Shown here piece by piece: positions 35,009-43,945 of a stretch of 64,000 nt of DNA. The notes under the pieces are model-generated. The model was given only the letters and a program-made list of their open reading frames with translations, had not been told where the DNA came from and ran no database searches. The stretch is from Sneathia sanguinegens (GTDB lineage: Bacteria; Fusobacteriota; Fusobacteriia; Fusobacteriales; Leptotrichiaceae): assembly GCF_042033325.1 (NCBI RefSeq), contig NZ_CP160095.1. One strand, given 5' to 3'. The position numbers were made by a program, and so were the translations under genes. Positions within the stretch are counted from its first letter, which is position 1; each line of letters starts with the position of its first letter.

Positions 35009-36352
35009 ATGTTTAAAAAAATTGTGTTTTATTTTTCAATGTTATTATTACTTTTTTCATGTGCTGGTCAAATTGCAAAAAGTCAATTTGAAAGAGGAGA
35101 ATATAGAGAAAGTGTAAAAACAAGTTTAAGTTTACTAGAAAATGGTAAATATAGTAATTTGAAATTAGAAGAAAAACAAGAAATTTTGAATAGAATGAAA
35201 ATAATTGATAATTTTTATGCTAATGCAGAAAATAATCCAAATATTTCAACTATGTATGATGCTTTTGCAATAGGTTATATGATAAATACTAAAGTACCTG
35301 AATTATCACAACAAATGGTTAATTTAAATAAAAATACAGTAGATAGATTAGCAAATACTTTGGAATATAAGATAACTAGTAATTTAGCAAATGGATATGA
35401 AAAAAATGAAGTTGACTCTATGGAAGCAATAAGATGTGATATGAAGGAAATAAGAATACCTTATTCTAAATATGCAAATATGTATAAAAATATTTCAAAA
35501 GCTATTGCAGATAAATATTATAAATTAGCTGAAAATACAACAAGTATTCAAAAAGCAATTGATTATTATAAGTCTTGTTATATAGCTTATAGTGATTTTT
35601 ATAGCGATTATAGAGGAGCAAAAACAAAATATAAAGAATTACAAAGAGAACTTGATATACAAATGGCAAATAAGCTATATGAAGTAGCAAAAAGTTATTA
35701 TTCTATGAATGACTATAATACAGCTTTAATGAAGTTCAAAGAAGCTCGTGCTTTATATAATAAATATTATGAATATAATAGCAGAATTAGAGATATAGAT
35801 GTATATATTGAAAATTTAAATAATAGAATAAAGGAAAATAAAGCAGAAGAATATTTCCAAAAAGCTTGTATTTATCAAGCAAAAGGAGATTATATGATGG
35901 CTGCTAAATATTTCTATGAAGCACATAATGTGATTAATAATTATAAAGGAAGCTATGATTTAGCTAAAAGAATGGAAAATAATTTGAATGATTATAATTA
36001 TAAATCAAAAACATACAAATTATATGCCGAAAAATTTAGTAGAGAATCTTTGATAGAAAGATTACTTTTCAGCAAAGGTTACACAAGAACAGAATATAAT
36101 CCTAGTTATGATTTAACATATAAAGAAGAATATAGTTATTATAACGATAACTATTCAGGAAAAGAAATGTTAGAAGTAAGATTTTTCTTATTTAATGGAA
36201 ATAGTATTATTTCTGATAAGGTTGTTAGATATAGTAATGATTATGGATATGGTATGCCATTAGGAAAAAATAGAATGCTTAATTTAAAAAGTTATGATAT
36301 AGATAATGCAGCAAATTATTTCATAAATAATGCTATTGGAAGTTTTAGATAG
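35009..36352 (+). CDS. Lipoprotein with TPR-like helical repeats, function unknown
   Basis: A 447-aa protein with a lipoprotein signal (MFKKIVFYF, lipobox LLFSC with Cys at about residue 18). The body is mostly helical with tetratricopeptide-like repeats: FERGEYRESVKTSLSLLENG near residue 30, YYSMNDYNTALMKFKEARAL near residue 230, and YQAKGDYMMAAKYFYEAHNV near residue 290. It ends in a Tyr/Asn-rich beta-like segment. Such proteins often scaffold envelope complexes, but no partner is visible. It lies 14 bp after argS and 13 bp before the Fur-family gene. Confidence 0.72.
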   Translation: MFKKIVFYFSMLLLLFSCAGQIAKSQFERGEYRESVKTSLSLLENGKYSNLKLEEKQEILNRMKIIDNFYANAENNPNISTMYDAFAIGYMINTKVPELSQQMVNLNKNTVDRLANTLEYKITSNLANGYEKNEVDSMEAIRCDMKEIRIPYSKYANMYKNISKAIADKYYKLAENTTSIQKAIDYYKSCYIAYSDFYSDYRGAKTKYKELQRELDIQMANKLYEVAKSYYSMNDYNTALMKFKEARALYNKYYEYNSRIRDIDVYIENLNNRIKENKAEEYFQKACIYQAKGDYMMAAKYFYEAHNVINNYKGSYDLAKRMENNLNDYNYKSKTYKLYAEKFSRESLIERLLFSKGYTRTEYNPSYDLTYKEEYSYYNDNYSGKEMLEVRFFLFNGNSIISDKVVRYSNDYGYGMPLGKNRMLNLKSYDIDNAANYFINNAIGSFR

Positions 36353-36365
36353 GAGTGAATTTTAA

Positions 36366-36770
36366 TTGAGGGCAAAAGATATACTTATTGAAAATAATAT
36401 AAAGTTATCAATACAAAGAGTTGAAATACTTAATTATTTACTTTTAGCTAAAAATCATCCTAGTGTTGATATGATTTATCTAAGCCTTTCAAATAAAATA
36501 CCTACTTTATCTAAGACAACTATCTATAATACATTAAAATTATTTGTAAAAAAAGGTATAGTTAATGAAATAGCCATAGAGGGAAAGGAAGTGCGATATG
36601 ATGCACTTCCACAACCTCATGGGCATTTTAAATGTCTGAATTGCAATAAAATATGTGATTTTGATTTTGATATAAAGGGCATAAATATTAAAATTTTAGA
36701 AAATATAAAAATAGACACAGTTCAATTTTATATTAAAGGGTTGTGCGAAAAATGCACTGGTGGTAAATGA
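36366..36770 (+). CDS. Fur-family metalloregulator
   Basis: A 134-aa winged-helix repressor of the Fur/PerR/Zur family. The DNA-binding part includes ILNYLLLAKNHPSVDMIY and LSKTTIYNTLKLFVKKGIV; the metal part has PHGHFKCLNC and a C-terminal CEKC, giving the four-cysteine structural zinc site. The metal or peroxide specificity is not certain; the HxHFxC context is common in PerR and Fur. It begins at TTG 36366 after AGGAG and overlaps the RpiR gene by 4 bp. Confidence 0.88.
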   Translation: MRAKDILIENNIKLSIQRVEILNYLLLAKNHPSVDMIYLSLSNKIPTLSKTTIYNTLKLFVKKGIVNEIAIEGKEVRYDALPQPHGHFKCLNCNKICDFDFDIKGINIKILENIKIDTVQFYIKGLCEKCTGGK

Positions 36771-37513
36771 TGACTAATATTATTGAAAAAATAACAGAAA
36801 ACTATAAAAAATTATCAGACAGTGAAAAACAAGTTATTGACTATGTTCTGGGTTTCAAAAATAAAAAAGAATTAAAAATAAAAATAATAGAAGAAAGTTT
36901 GTATATTTCATCATCGACAATAATTAGAGCTTGCAAAAAAATAGGTTATGATTATTTTAATCAATTCAAATTTGCTTTAATTAATTCAGAACATGAAGAG
37001 GTATTGAAAAATAATAAAACTATTGATATTTTTAAAAATAATATAAAAAAAGATTTTGAAAAAACCTTATCACTAATTACTGATGAAAAATTAGAACAAA
37101 TTATATCAGAAATAAAAAGGGCAAAAAGAATATTTTGTATAGGGATAGGAATGAGTTCACAGGTATGCATAGAATTTAATAGACAACTTAAATTGTTGGG
37201 CTTTTGGGCAAATGATTATATTGAAAAATATGCAATACAAACTATACCTGATATAATAGATCAAAATGATTTGATTGTAGATTTTTCATTAAGTGGTGAA
37301 GACAGTGAGATAAATAAAATGCTATTAAACACAAAGATGAAGGGAGCAAGAATAGCAGGTATATGTTCTTTGAGTAATAATAGTTTAGCAAATTTAAGTG
37401 ATACATTAATAACTGTTTATAATACAAGAATTGAAAGAAAAAGGATAAGATCAAGATTAATGCTACATTTAGCAGCTACTTTAATAATAGAAAAATTAAT
37501 AATGTCGATTTAG
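36767..37513 (+). CDS. RpiR/MurR-family sugar-phosphate-responsive regulator
   Basis: A 248-aa transcription factor. The N-terminal helix-turn-helix of the RpiR family (LSDSEKQVIDYVLG, then ISSSTIIRACKKIGYDYFNQFK) is followed by a SIS sugar-isomerase domain (about residues 115-240; IFCIGIGMSSQVCIEFN, DFSLSGEDSEI). It probably senses a sugar phosphate. Its position just upstream of the PTS permease suggests it controls that gene. ATG 36767 overlaps the Fur-family stop. Confidence 0.9.
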   Translation: MMTNIIEKITENYKKLSDSEKQVIDYVLGFKNKKELKIKIIEESLYISSSTIIRACKKIGYDYFNQFKFALINSEHEEVLKNNKTIDIFKNNIKKDFEKTLSLITDEKLEQIISEIKRAKRIFCIGIGMSSQVCIEFNRQLKLLGFWANDYIEKYAIQTIPDIIDQNDLIVDFSLSGEDSEINKMLLNTKMKGARIAGICSLSNNSLANLSDTLITVYNTRIERKRIRSRLMLHLAATLIIEKLIMSI

Positions 37514-37570
37514 TAAAAAATTACTATAATAGGCATTTTTTTTATTATAAGTCAAAAATGGCAAATATAA

Positions 37571-37598
37571 TGGACATTTTGAATATGTAGGTTATACT
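37571..37598 (+). promoter_or_regulatory. Promoter of the PTS gene
   Basis: TGGACA (37571-37576), 16-nt spacer, TATACT (37593-37598), in the 120-bp gap between the RpiR gene and the PTS gene. Confidence 0.65.
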
Positions 37599-37633
37599 AT
37601 CCATATAAGAAATAAATAGGAGGCATTGAAAGC

Positions 37634-39274
37634 ATGGAACGTAACAAAGTAGTAGTAGCATTCGAAAAATTTGGTAGAAGTTTTTTATTACCAGTATCTG
37701 TACTACCAGCAGCAGGAATATTAAAAGGAATAGGATCGGCTTTTACAAATTCAAATACAATAAAAATGTACTCATTTTTAGATGTTAAATTTTTACAAAT
37801 ATTTATGAAATTATTAGTTACATTAGGAGATGTAGCATTTAAAAATTTACCGCTTATGTTTGCTGTAGGTGTTTGTGTAGGATTAGCAAAAAAAGAAAAA
37901 GGTTCAGCTGCTCTATCAGCAGTATTAGGATTTTTATCTTTCCATTATATAATGAACTTTTTGTTAAAAGTAACAAATACATTAGTTGTTAGTGATGGTT
38001 TGACTAAAGCTCAAGTAAGTCAATTGATGGCACAAAGCATGCAAACAAAAGTATTAGGTATTCAAACAATGGATTTGAATGTGTTTGGAGGATTAATAGT
38101 AGGTGTTGTAGCATATTATGTACATAAAAAAGCACTTAATGTACAATTACCACAAGTAATAGGATTCTTTAGTGGACCTAGATTTGTACCTATCATTGTA
38201 ATGCCAGCAATGGCAATAGTTGCAAGTATTATGTTTGTAATTTGGCCAACTGTACAACATGGAATAAATTTTGTATCAGTAATGATTCTTAAATCTGGAT
38301 ATATTGGAACTTTCCTATATGCATTAGCTGAAAAATTCTTACTTCCATTTGGACTACATCATGGTTTAAATTGGCCAATTAGAACAACAGAATTAGGTGG
38401 TACTTTTGTTATCAATGGTAAAACAGTATGTGGAACAATTAATGCATATATGGCTTCAATAGGAGATGCAAATACAAAAATAGATCCAAATATTACAAGA
38501 TTTAGTTCTGGAAAATTTGTATACAACATGTTTGGTTTACCAGGAGCAGCATATGCTATGTATAAGACTGCTAAAAAAGAAAATAAAAAAATGGTTGCCT
38601 CTTTATTATTTGCAGCTGCAGGAACTTCATTCTTAACTGGAATTACAGAACCATTGGAATTTACTTTCCTATTTGTTGCACCAATGCTATATGCTGTACA
38701 TGCATTTTTAGCAGGATTAACATTATTAGCTATGCATATTATGGGAGCAGCTTTTCTTACACCAACAGGTCATGGATTAATAAATTTCATAATTTATGGA
38801 GTTTTACAAGGAACAAGAACAAAATGGTATTTATTACCTATAGCAGGTGTTGTATGTTTCATCGTTTATTACTTTGTATTTAAGTTTATGATTTTAAAAT
38901 TTGATTATAAGACACCAGGAAGAGAAGGAAATATCGAAGATATACATATTTCTACAAAGGAAGAAGCAAGAAGCAAATATGGCTTAAAAACTTTAAAAGA
39001 TGAAAAAAATAAGACTAAGATGGATAAACATGAACAAGCATTAGGTTTGATAGAATGTTATGGTGGAAAGGATAATATTGTATCTGTAGATGCTTGTATT
39101 ACAAGACTTAGAATTGATGTTAAAGATAAAAGCATTGTAGATAAAGAAAGAATAAAAAAAGAATTTAAAGCAATGGGTGTTACAGAAAATGGTATGCAAG
39201 TGCAATCAATATATGGTGCACATGCACAAGTGTTAAAAATGGAAATAATAGATATACTAGGATTAGAAGACTAA
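37634..39274 (+). CDS. PTS glucose/maltose-family permease, fused EIIC-EIIB
   Basis: Phosphotransferase-system sugar transporter of 546 aa. EIIC comes first (about 1-430, around ten membrane segments, starting FEKFGRSFLLPVSVLPAAGIL and with GLHHGLNWPIRTTELGG and the substrate-site SFLTGITEPLEFTFLF). EIIB follows (about 465-546) with the phosphorylated Cys in VDACITRLRID. No EIIA is fused or nearby. The family (Glc superfamily, MalX/alpha-glucoside-like) is clear; the sugar is not. The next gene, a HAD phosphatase, overlaps by one base. Confidence 0.9.
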   Translation: MERNKVVVAFEKFGRSFLLPVSVLPAAGILKGIGSAFTNSNTIKMYSFLDVKFLQIFMKLLVTLGDVAFKNLPLMFAVGVCVGLAKKEKGSAALSAVLGFLSFHYIMNFLLKVTNTLVVSDGLTKAQVSQLMAQSMQTKVLGIQTMDLNVFGGLIVGVVAYYVHKKALNVQLPQVIGFFSGPRFVPIIVMPAMAIVASIMFVIWPTVQHGINFVSVMILKSGYIGTFLYALAEKFLLPFGLHHGLNWPIRTTELGGTFVINGKTVCGTINAYMASIGDANTKIDPNITRFSSGKFVYNMFGLPGAAYAMYKTAKKENKKMVASLLFAAAGTSFLTGITEPLEFTFLFVAPMLYAVHAFLAGLTLLAMHIMGAAFLTPTGHGLINFIIYGVLQGTRTKWYLLPIAGVVCFIVYYFVFKFMILKFDYKTPGREGNIEDIHISTKEEARSKYGLKTLKDEKNKTKMDKHEQALGLIECYGGKDNIVSVDACITRLRIDVKDKSIVDKERIKKEFKAMGVTENGMQVQSIYGAHAQVLKMEIIDILGLED

Positions 39275-40017
39275 TGAAAAAATTAATAATTACAGATTTA
39301 GATGGAACTTTATTACAAAATTCAGTTGAAATATATAAAAAAGATCTTGAAAAGATGAGAGAGTTTCAAGAAAAATATTTAATAGGTGTTGCAACTGGAA
39401 GATCATTGAAAGAAATTAAATATATTGAAAAAAATAATAATCTTAAATTTAGCTATAAAATAGCCTTTAATGGAGCACAAATTCAAAAAGATGATGAACT
39501 AATTTTTGAAAAACATATAGATGAAGATATCTTAGAAAGATTATACAAATTTTTACAAGAAAATAATCTGATATTTGATGCTTTAGATGGAGAAAAAAGG
39601 ATAGGAAATTTTAATCATGAAAATCCAAAATCTTTATGGAATATGGAACTTATTTGTGTACATAATCCGTATGGACTGTTGAAAGGTTTAAAAATATATA
39701 AGGTAAATATAAGACCAAAGGCAGAAGAATGTGATGAAATATTAAAAAGGCTAAAAGAAAATTTTGAAGATTTATCAATTTTTAAAACAGCAAAAACAAG
39801 AATAGAAGTTTGTTCAAAAAATTTATCAAAAGGAGTAGCAATAAAAAAAATAAAAGAAATTGATAAGCTTGACATTATAGCATTAGGAGATTCAGGTAAT
39901 GATGTAGAAATGTTTAAAGAAGCAGATTATTCTATTTGTATGCATCATGCTCCAGAAAATGTGAAACAAGAAGCAGATTTAATAGTAAAATCTATTTGTG
40001 AAATAGAAGAAATTTAA
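39274..40017 (+). CDS. HAD-superfamily phosphatase (Cof/IIB type)
   Basis: A 247-aa hydrolase with HAD motif I LIITDLDGTLL, motif II GVATGRS, motif III lysine in the LSKGVAIKKI region, and motif IV ALGDSGNDVEMF. The IIB-type cap lies between motifs II and III. These enzymes act on sugar phosphates; translation coupling to the PTS permease suggests it dephosphorylates that sugar or relieves sugar-phosphate stress (inference). Confidence 0.9.
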   Translation: MKKLIITDLDGTLLQNSVEIYKKDLEKMREFQEKYLIGVATGRSLKEIKYIEKNNNLKFSYKIAFNGAQIQKDDELIFEKHIDEDILERLYKFLQENNLIFDALDGEKRIGNFNHENPKSLWNMELICVHNPYGLLKGLKIYKVNIRPKAEECDEILKRLKENFEDLSIFKTAKTRIEVCSKNLSKGVAIKKIKEIDKLDIIALGDSGNDVEMFKEADYSICMHHAPENVKQEADLIVKSICEIEEI

Positions 40018-40029
40018 GTAAACAAATAC

Positions 40030-40058
40030 TTGATTTTTATATAAAAAAGTGTTATTAT
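40030..40058 (+). promoter_or_regulatory. Promoter of rpsT
   Basis: TTGATT (40030-40035), 17-nt spacer, TATTAT (40053-40058). Confidence 0.65.
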
Positions 40059-40094
40059 GTTAAGGTATTAATTGAAGCTTATAAAGGAGGAATA

Positions 40095-40358
40095 ATGGCA
40101 CATACTAAATCATCTAAAAAAAGAATTGTTTTAGGAGAAAGAAATAGACTTAGAAATCAAGCTATAAGAAGCAGAGTTAAAACTTTCGTAAAAAAAGTTT
40201 TATTAGCTATTGAAGAAAAAAATATAGAAGATGCTAAAGCAGCATTGTCTGTAGCTTTCAAAGAATTAGATAAATCAGTTACTAAAGGAGTATTAAAGAA
40301 AAATACTGCTTCAAGAACAAAGTCAAGATTATCGTTAAAAGTTAAAGCATTAGGATAG
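40095..40358 (+). CDS. rpsT: 30S ribosomal protein S20
   Basis: Small basic helical protein that binds 16S rRNA early in assembly. MAHTKSSKKRIVLGERNRLRN and the C-terminal KGVLKKNTASRTKSRLS are diagnostic; 87 aa is standard. AAAGGAGG lies before the ATG. Single gene with its own promoter and terminator. Confidence 0.96.
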   Translation: MAHTKSSKKRIVLGERNRLRNQAIRSRVKTFVKKVLLAIEEKNIEDAKAALSVAFKELDKSVTKGVLKKNTASRTKSRLSLKVKALG

Positions 40359-40383
40359 TAAACTCTTAACAAAACTAATATTT

Positions 40384-40412
40384 ATGCACCTTGTAAAAGG
40401 TGCATTTTTTTT
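40384..40412 (+). terminator. Terminator of rpsT
   Basis: Perfect 9-bp stem ATGCACCTT/AAGGTGCAT with a 4-nt loop and a T run. Confidence 0.9.
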
Positions 40413-40573
40413 AATTAGTTAAAATGTGAAACTATTCATGCATTAATTAAATGTTTTAAATTAATAGAGTATTAGACAAATTGATTTTTATATTAGTTTA
40501 GCTTCTTATGAAATTTTACATAATTATCTTTTAAAATTAAAAAAATGGGTATAATAATGAAAAAAATTTATAT

Positions 40574-40604
40574 AAAAAAAGGGGCTGTATTATGTAATAC
40601 AGCC
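40574..40604 (-). terminator. Terminator of the His-rich periplasmic protein gene
   Basis: GGCTGTAT/ATACAGCC stem (40583-40604), followed on the minus strand by CCTTTTTTT. Confidence 0.85.
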
Positions 40605-40610
40605 AAATCT

Positions 40611-41210
40611 TTATTCAGATAAATTCATATTTAAGATTAACATACCAGTTCTTGTTAATTTGTTAGACATTGTCTTTTTATCGTCATATTTTCCAAATAG
40701 AATAATAGTAAATCTACCTTTTTCTTCAGTGAAAATTCTATCTTTTGTTTCTTCATTTACAACCATTTTACCTTTAAAAGTAAGATTTTCATTTTCTTGT
40801 AATCTAACTTCAGTATAGTCTTTATTTAAGAAATCAATGTGTGTGTGTGGGAAACCAGCGTTGTATGAATGGAAATGCATTTCTTTTTCAAATTTTTCAG
40901 GTGCATAATCAGCTCTATCGAATAATAGGAATTTAGCTTCTAGGTAAGCATTTTTACCATATGTAGTTATAGTTATTAATTTGTTAGCTGTTTCATATCC
41001 AGTACTTGTTTTTTCTATATCAACTAAACCAAAATCACCTATAAGAGCATGTAGTTCTCCTTCATGAGTTCCAATGCTTAATGTAGTATTTAAAGCAGAA
41101 TTTACTGAATGATAAGTAGTTGCATTTTCTAATTTAACATCAGCATGATTGCCATGTGCAAAAGTTGATAATGCAAAAGACATTGTTAAAATTAATAATA
41201 GTTTTTTCAT
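40611..41210 (-). CDS. Secreted histidine-rich protein, function unknown
   Basis: A 199-aa protein with a clear signal peptide (MKKLLLILTMSFALSTFAHG, cut near residue 18). The mature part has two histidine clusters: HGNHAD at the new N-terminus and MHFHSYNAGFPHTHIDF in the middle, suggesting metal binding. No cysteine follows the signal, so it is periplasmic or secreted, not a lipoprotein. I recognise no family. It has its own promoter and terminator and is divergent from pgpH. Confidence 0.65.
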   Translation of the reverse strand: MKKLLLILTMSFALSTFAHGNHADVKLENATTYHSVNSALNTTLSIGTHEGELHALIGDFGLVDIEKTSTGYETANKLITITTYGKNAYLEAKFLLFDRADYAPEKFEKEMHFHSYNAGFPHTHIDFLNKDYTEVRLQENENLTFKGKMVVNEETKDRIFTEEKGRFTIILFGKYDDKKTMSNKLTRTGMLILNMNLSE

Positions 41211-41242
41211 CTTATTTCTCCTCTTTATTTTTGATTATCACG

Positions 41243-41271
41243 ATTATATAACAACATTTTTAGCAAGTCAA
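41243..41271 (-). promoter_or_regulatory. Promoter of the His-rich protein gene
   Basis: Minus strand: TTGACT (41271-41266), 17-nt spacer, TATAAT (41248-41243). Confidence 0.8.
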
Positions 41272-41374
41272 TAAGCCAAATTCAGTTCTTTGTATAAATA
41301 ATCTTAGTTATTTTAGCATTTTAAATAGGTGAAAGAAATGCAAATTTTTCAGTTATTTATTTATAAGTCTTAAA

Positions 41375-41403
41375 TAGACAATTGCATTTCTATATGATAT
41401 AAT
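41375..41403 (+). promoter_or_regulatory. Promoter of pgpH-ybeY
   Basis: TAGACA (41375-41380), 17-nt spacer, TATAAT (41398-41403). Confidence 0.65.
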
Positions 41404-41431
41404 TTAACAAATAGAAGTTGGAGAAGGACTT

Positions 41432-43477
41432 ATGGAATTTAATTTTTTTGGAAATAAATTTGAGTTAAGTATAAAAAAGCAGGAAGACATAGAAGAAATT
41501 AAAAAAGGAAATATATATGACAGATATAATTTTAAAATATCCATATTTTTGTTAATATTTATGTTTTTTTCTGCCCTTTTTATATATTACAAAAATAAAA
41601 ATGAATATATAATAGGGACTCAGGCTAAACATGATGTTATTGCATATAAAACAATTAAATATGAAAAAGACATTTTAGATAAAGATTTAAAAAGCAAAAT
41701 TTTAAAGAATACAAAGCCTGAATATAATAGAAAAGAAGATGTCGAAAAGGAAGAAATAGCTAGATTTACAAAAGTTCTAACAGAATTGAGTAGTTTAGAT
41801 TTAAAAAATGAAAAATTAGTTAGAGAATTTATAGATGCAAATAATTTAGATATAAAGACAGAAGATTTGATTAGTGTTGGTATAAATGGTGGAAATAAAT
41901 ATCACATATATTTAATAGATATTTTATCAAAAATATATGAAGAAGGAGTTATATCTCCAGAAGATCTAACAAAGATATTATCTAAAAAACAAATAGTTTT
42001 AGATGACTATGAAAAAGAATTAATAAAGAATTTTGTTAAACCTAATTTAGTTATAAATGAAGAAGAAACAAAATTAAAAATTGAAAATAATATAAAGGCT
42101 TTAAAGAATAATACTATAGTTATAAAAAAAGGAGATTTTATTCTTAAAAAAGGTGATGAAATTACCTCAAGTGCTTATGAACAATTAAAAGTATTAGGTC
42201 TTGTTACGGGTTATGATAAAACTGTTAGAAATATTTTTACGGTAGTATACACTTTGATGATAGCAATTTCATTTTATATAAGTGGAAAAAAATTTTTGAA
42301 AAAAGGTATTAATTCTAAAGGTTTTTATCCAACATTAATAAGTTTCTTTTTTGTTAATTTTATTTATTTATTAACTATAAATAAATCAGATACTTTGCTA
42401 TATTTAATACCTTTCGCAGTTGTATCAATAATTGCATCTATTCTAACCACTGATAAAATGTTTTCATTAGCGATATCAGCAATGACGAACTATTTATTAG
42501 CACCTAATTTGGAATGGTTCATAGCTATGATGATAGTATCATTGGTAGCAATGTATAATAATTCAAAAATAACTAATAGAATGGAATTAGTAAAAAATGG
42601 ATTTAAAGTAGGAGCATTACAAGCTATTTTTGCTATTATATATTCAGCAGTTTATAACTATGATTTGAAGTTGATGACAATAATATTGACTTTTTCTATA
42701 ATCTCTGGTTTTTTAACAGGTATGATTTGTTTAGGTATTATGCCATATTTTGAAAATGCCTTTTCAATATTAACAGACATAAAACTTTTAGAAATAGGAG
42801 ATTATTCATCACCATTACTTAAAAGATTACTACTTGAAGCTCCCGGAACTTTTTATCATAGTGTAATGGTAGGAGCACTAGCAGAACAAGCTGCAGAAGC
42901 AATAGGAGCAAACCCTATACTCGCTAGAGTTGGGGCATATTATCATGATATAGGTAAATTAAAAAGACCAATTTATTTTGTTGAAAATCAAGGAGGTCTA
43001 AGTAATTTGCATGATGAATTGAAGCCTTCGCTTAGTTCTTTAATTTTAACTTCTCATCCTAGAGATGGATATATTTTAGGAAAACAATATGGCTTGCCAC
43101 AAGAAGTGTTGGATATAATAATACAACATCATGGGACAACAATGGTGCAATATTTTTATTATAAGGCAGTTGAAACAGGGGAAAATATAAGTGAAACAGA
43201 TTTTAGATATGCAGGACCTAGACCACAAACAAAAGAATCAGCTATAGTAATGTTGGCAGATACAGTAGAAGCAGCAGTTAGAGCATCAACTGATAAGAGT
43301 AAAGAAGGTATAGAAAATACCATAAGATATTTAATAAAGTATAAGATAGATGATAATCAATTATATGAATGTGAAATTAATTTAAAAGATATTGAAACTT
43401 TAGTACAGGCATTCTTAAAAGTTTTAAAAGCAGCTTATCATGAAAGAATACAATATCCTAAAATTAATAGAAAGTAG
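41432..43477 (+). CDS. pgpH: c-di-AMP phosphodiesterase PgpH (7TM-HD)
   Basis: Membrane protein of 681 aa that hydrolyses c-di-AMP in characterised relatives. It has an N-terminal membrane helix (about residues 33-52), an extracytoplasmic 7TMR-HDED domain, a seven-helix membrane block (about 265-450), and a cytoplasmic HD domain with TFYHSVMVGALAEQAAEA and AYYHDIGKLKRP. A later IIQHHGTT supplies more metal ligands. It complements the diadenylate cyclase DisA encoded at 12077. ybeY follows 9 bp downstream, as in many Firmicutes. Confidence 0.93.
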   Translation: MEFNFFGNKFELSIKKQEDIEEIKKGNIYDRYNFKISIFLLIFMFFSALFIYYKNKNEYIIGTQAKHDVIAYKTIKYEKDILDKDLKSKILKNTKPEYNRKEDVEKEEIARFTKVLTELSSLDLKNEKLVREFIDANNLDIKTEDLISVGINGGNKYHIYLIDILSKIYEEGVISPEDLTKILSKKQIVLDDYEKELIKNFVKPNLVINEEETKLKIENNIKALKNNTIVIKKGDFILKKGDEITSSAYEQLKVLGLVTGYDKTVRNIFTVVYTLMIAISFYISGKKFLKKGINSKGFYPTLISFFFVNFIYLLTINKSDTLLYLIPFAVVSIIASILTTDKMFSLAISAMTNYLLAPNLEWFIAMMIVSLVAMYNNSKITNRMELVKNGFKVGALQAIFAIIYSAVYNYDLKLMTIILTFSIISGFLTGMICLGIMPYFENAFSILTDIKLLEIGDYSSPLLKRLLLEAPGTFYHSVMVGALAEQAAEAIGANPILARVGAYYHDIGKLKRPIYFVENQGGLSNLHDELKPSLSSLILTSHPRDGYILGKQYGLPQEVLDIIIQHHGTTMVQYFYYKAVETGENISETDFRYAGPRPQTKESAIVMLADTVEAAVRASTDKSKEGIENTIRYLIKYKIDDNQLYECEINLKDIETLVQAFLKVLKAAYHERIQYPKINRK

Positions 43478-43486
43478 AAGGTAATT

Positions 43487-43945
43487 ATGTTAGATATAGA
43501 CATATGTTATGATGTTGAAAAAATAGAAGAATATTATGATGAAGATAAAATTAAAGAATATTTAGAATATATTTTAAAAAATGAAAAAAATGATTTTGAT
43601 AGTAAAACTTATTATATTTCATTTATGTTAACAACTAATCCTGTTATACATAAAATAAATAAAGAATATAGAAATGTTGATAGACCAACAGATGTTATTT
43701 CATTTGCATATAATGAAACTGAAAATATAGGCCCAATGGAAGTTGTTGGAGATATAATAATTTCTATAGATAAAGTTAAAGAACAAGCTAAAGAATATGG
43801 ACATTCAGATAAAAGAGAATTCTTTTATCTTTTGACACATGGTATGTTACATATTTTAGGTTACGATCATATAGAAGCAGATGAAAGAAAAATAATGAGA
43901 GAAAAAGAAGAAAGATATTTGAGTGCTTATGAGTACAAGAGATAA
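43487..43945 (+). CDS. ybeY: Endoribonuclease YbeY (16S rRNA maturation)
   Basis: Zinc metalloprotein for 16S rRNA 3'-end processing and ribosome quality control. The signature HGMLHILGYDH is near residue 115 and carries all three zinc histidines; YRNVDRPTDVISFAY is the second conserved block. Length 152 aa. It overlaps the DgkA-PAP2 gene by about 17 bp. Confidence 0.95.
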   Translation: MLDIDICYDVEKIEEYYDEDKIKEYLEYILKNEKNDFDSKTYYISFMLTTNPVIHKINKEYRNVDRPTDVISFAYNETENIGPMEVVGDIIISIDKVKEQAKEYGHSDKREFFYLLTHGMLHILGYDHIEADERKIMREKEERYLSAYEYKR

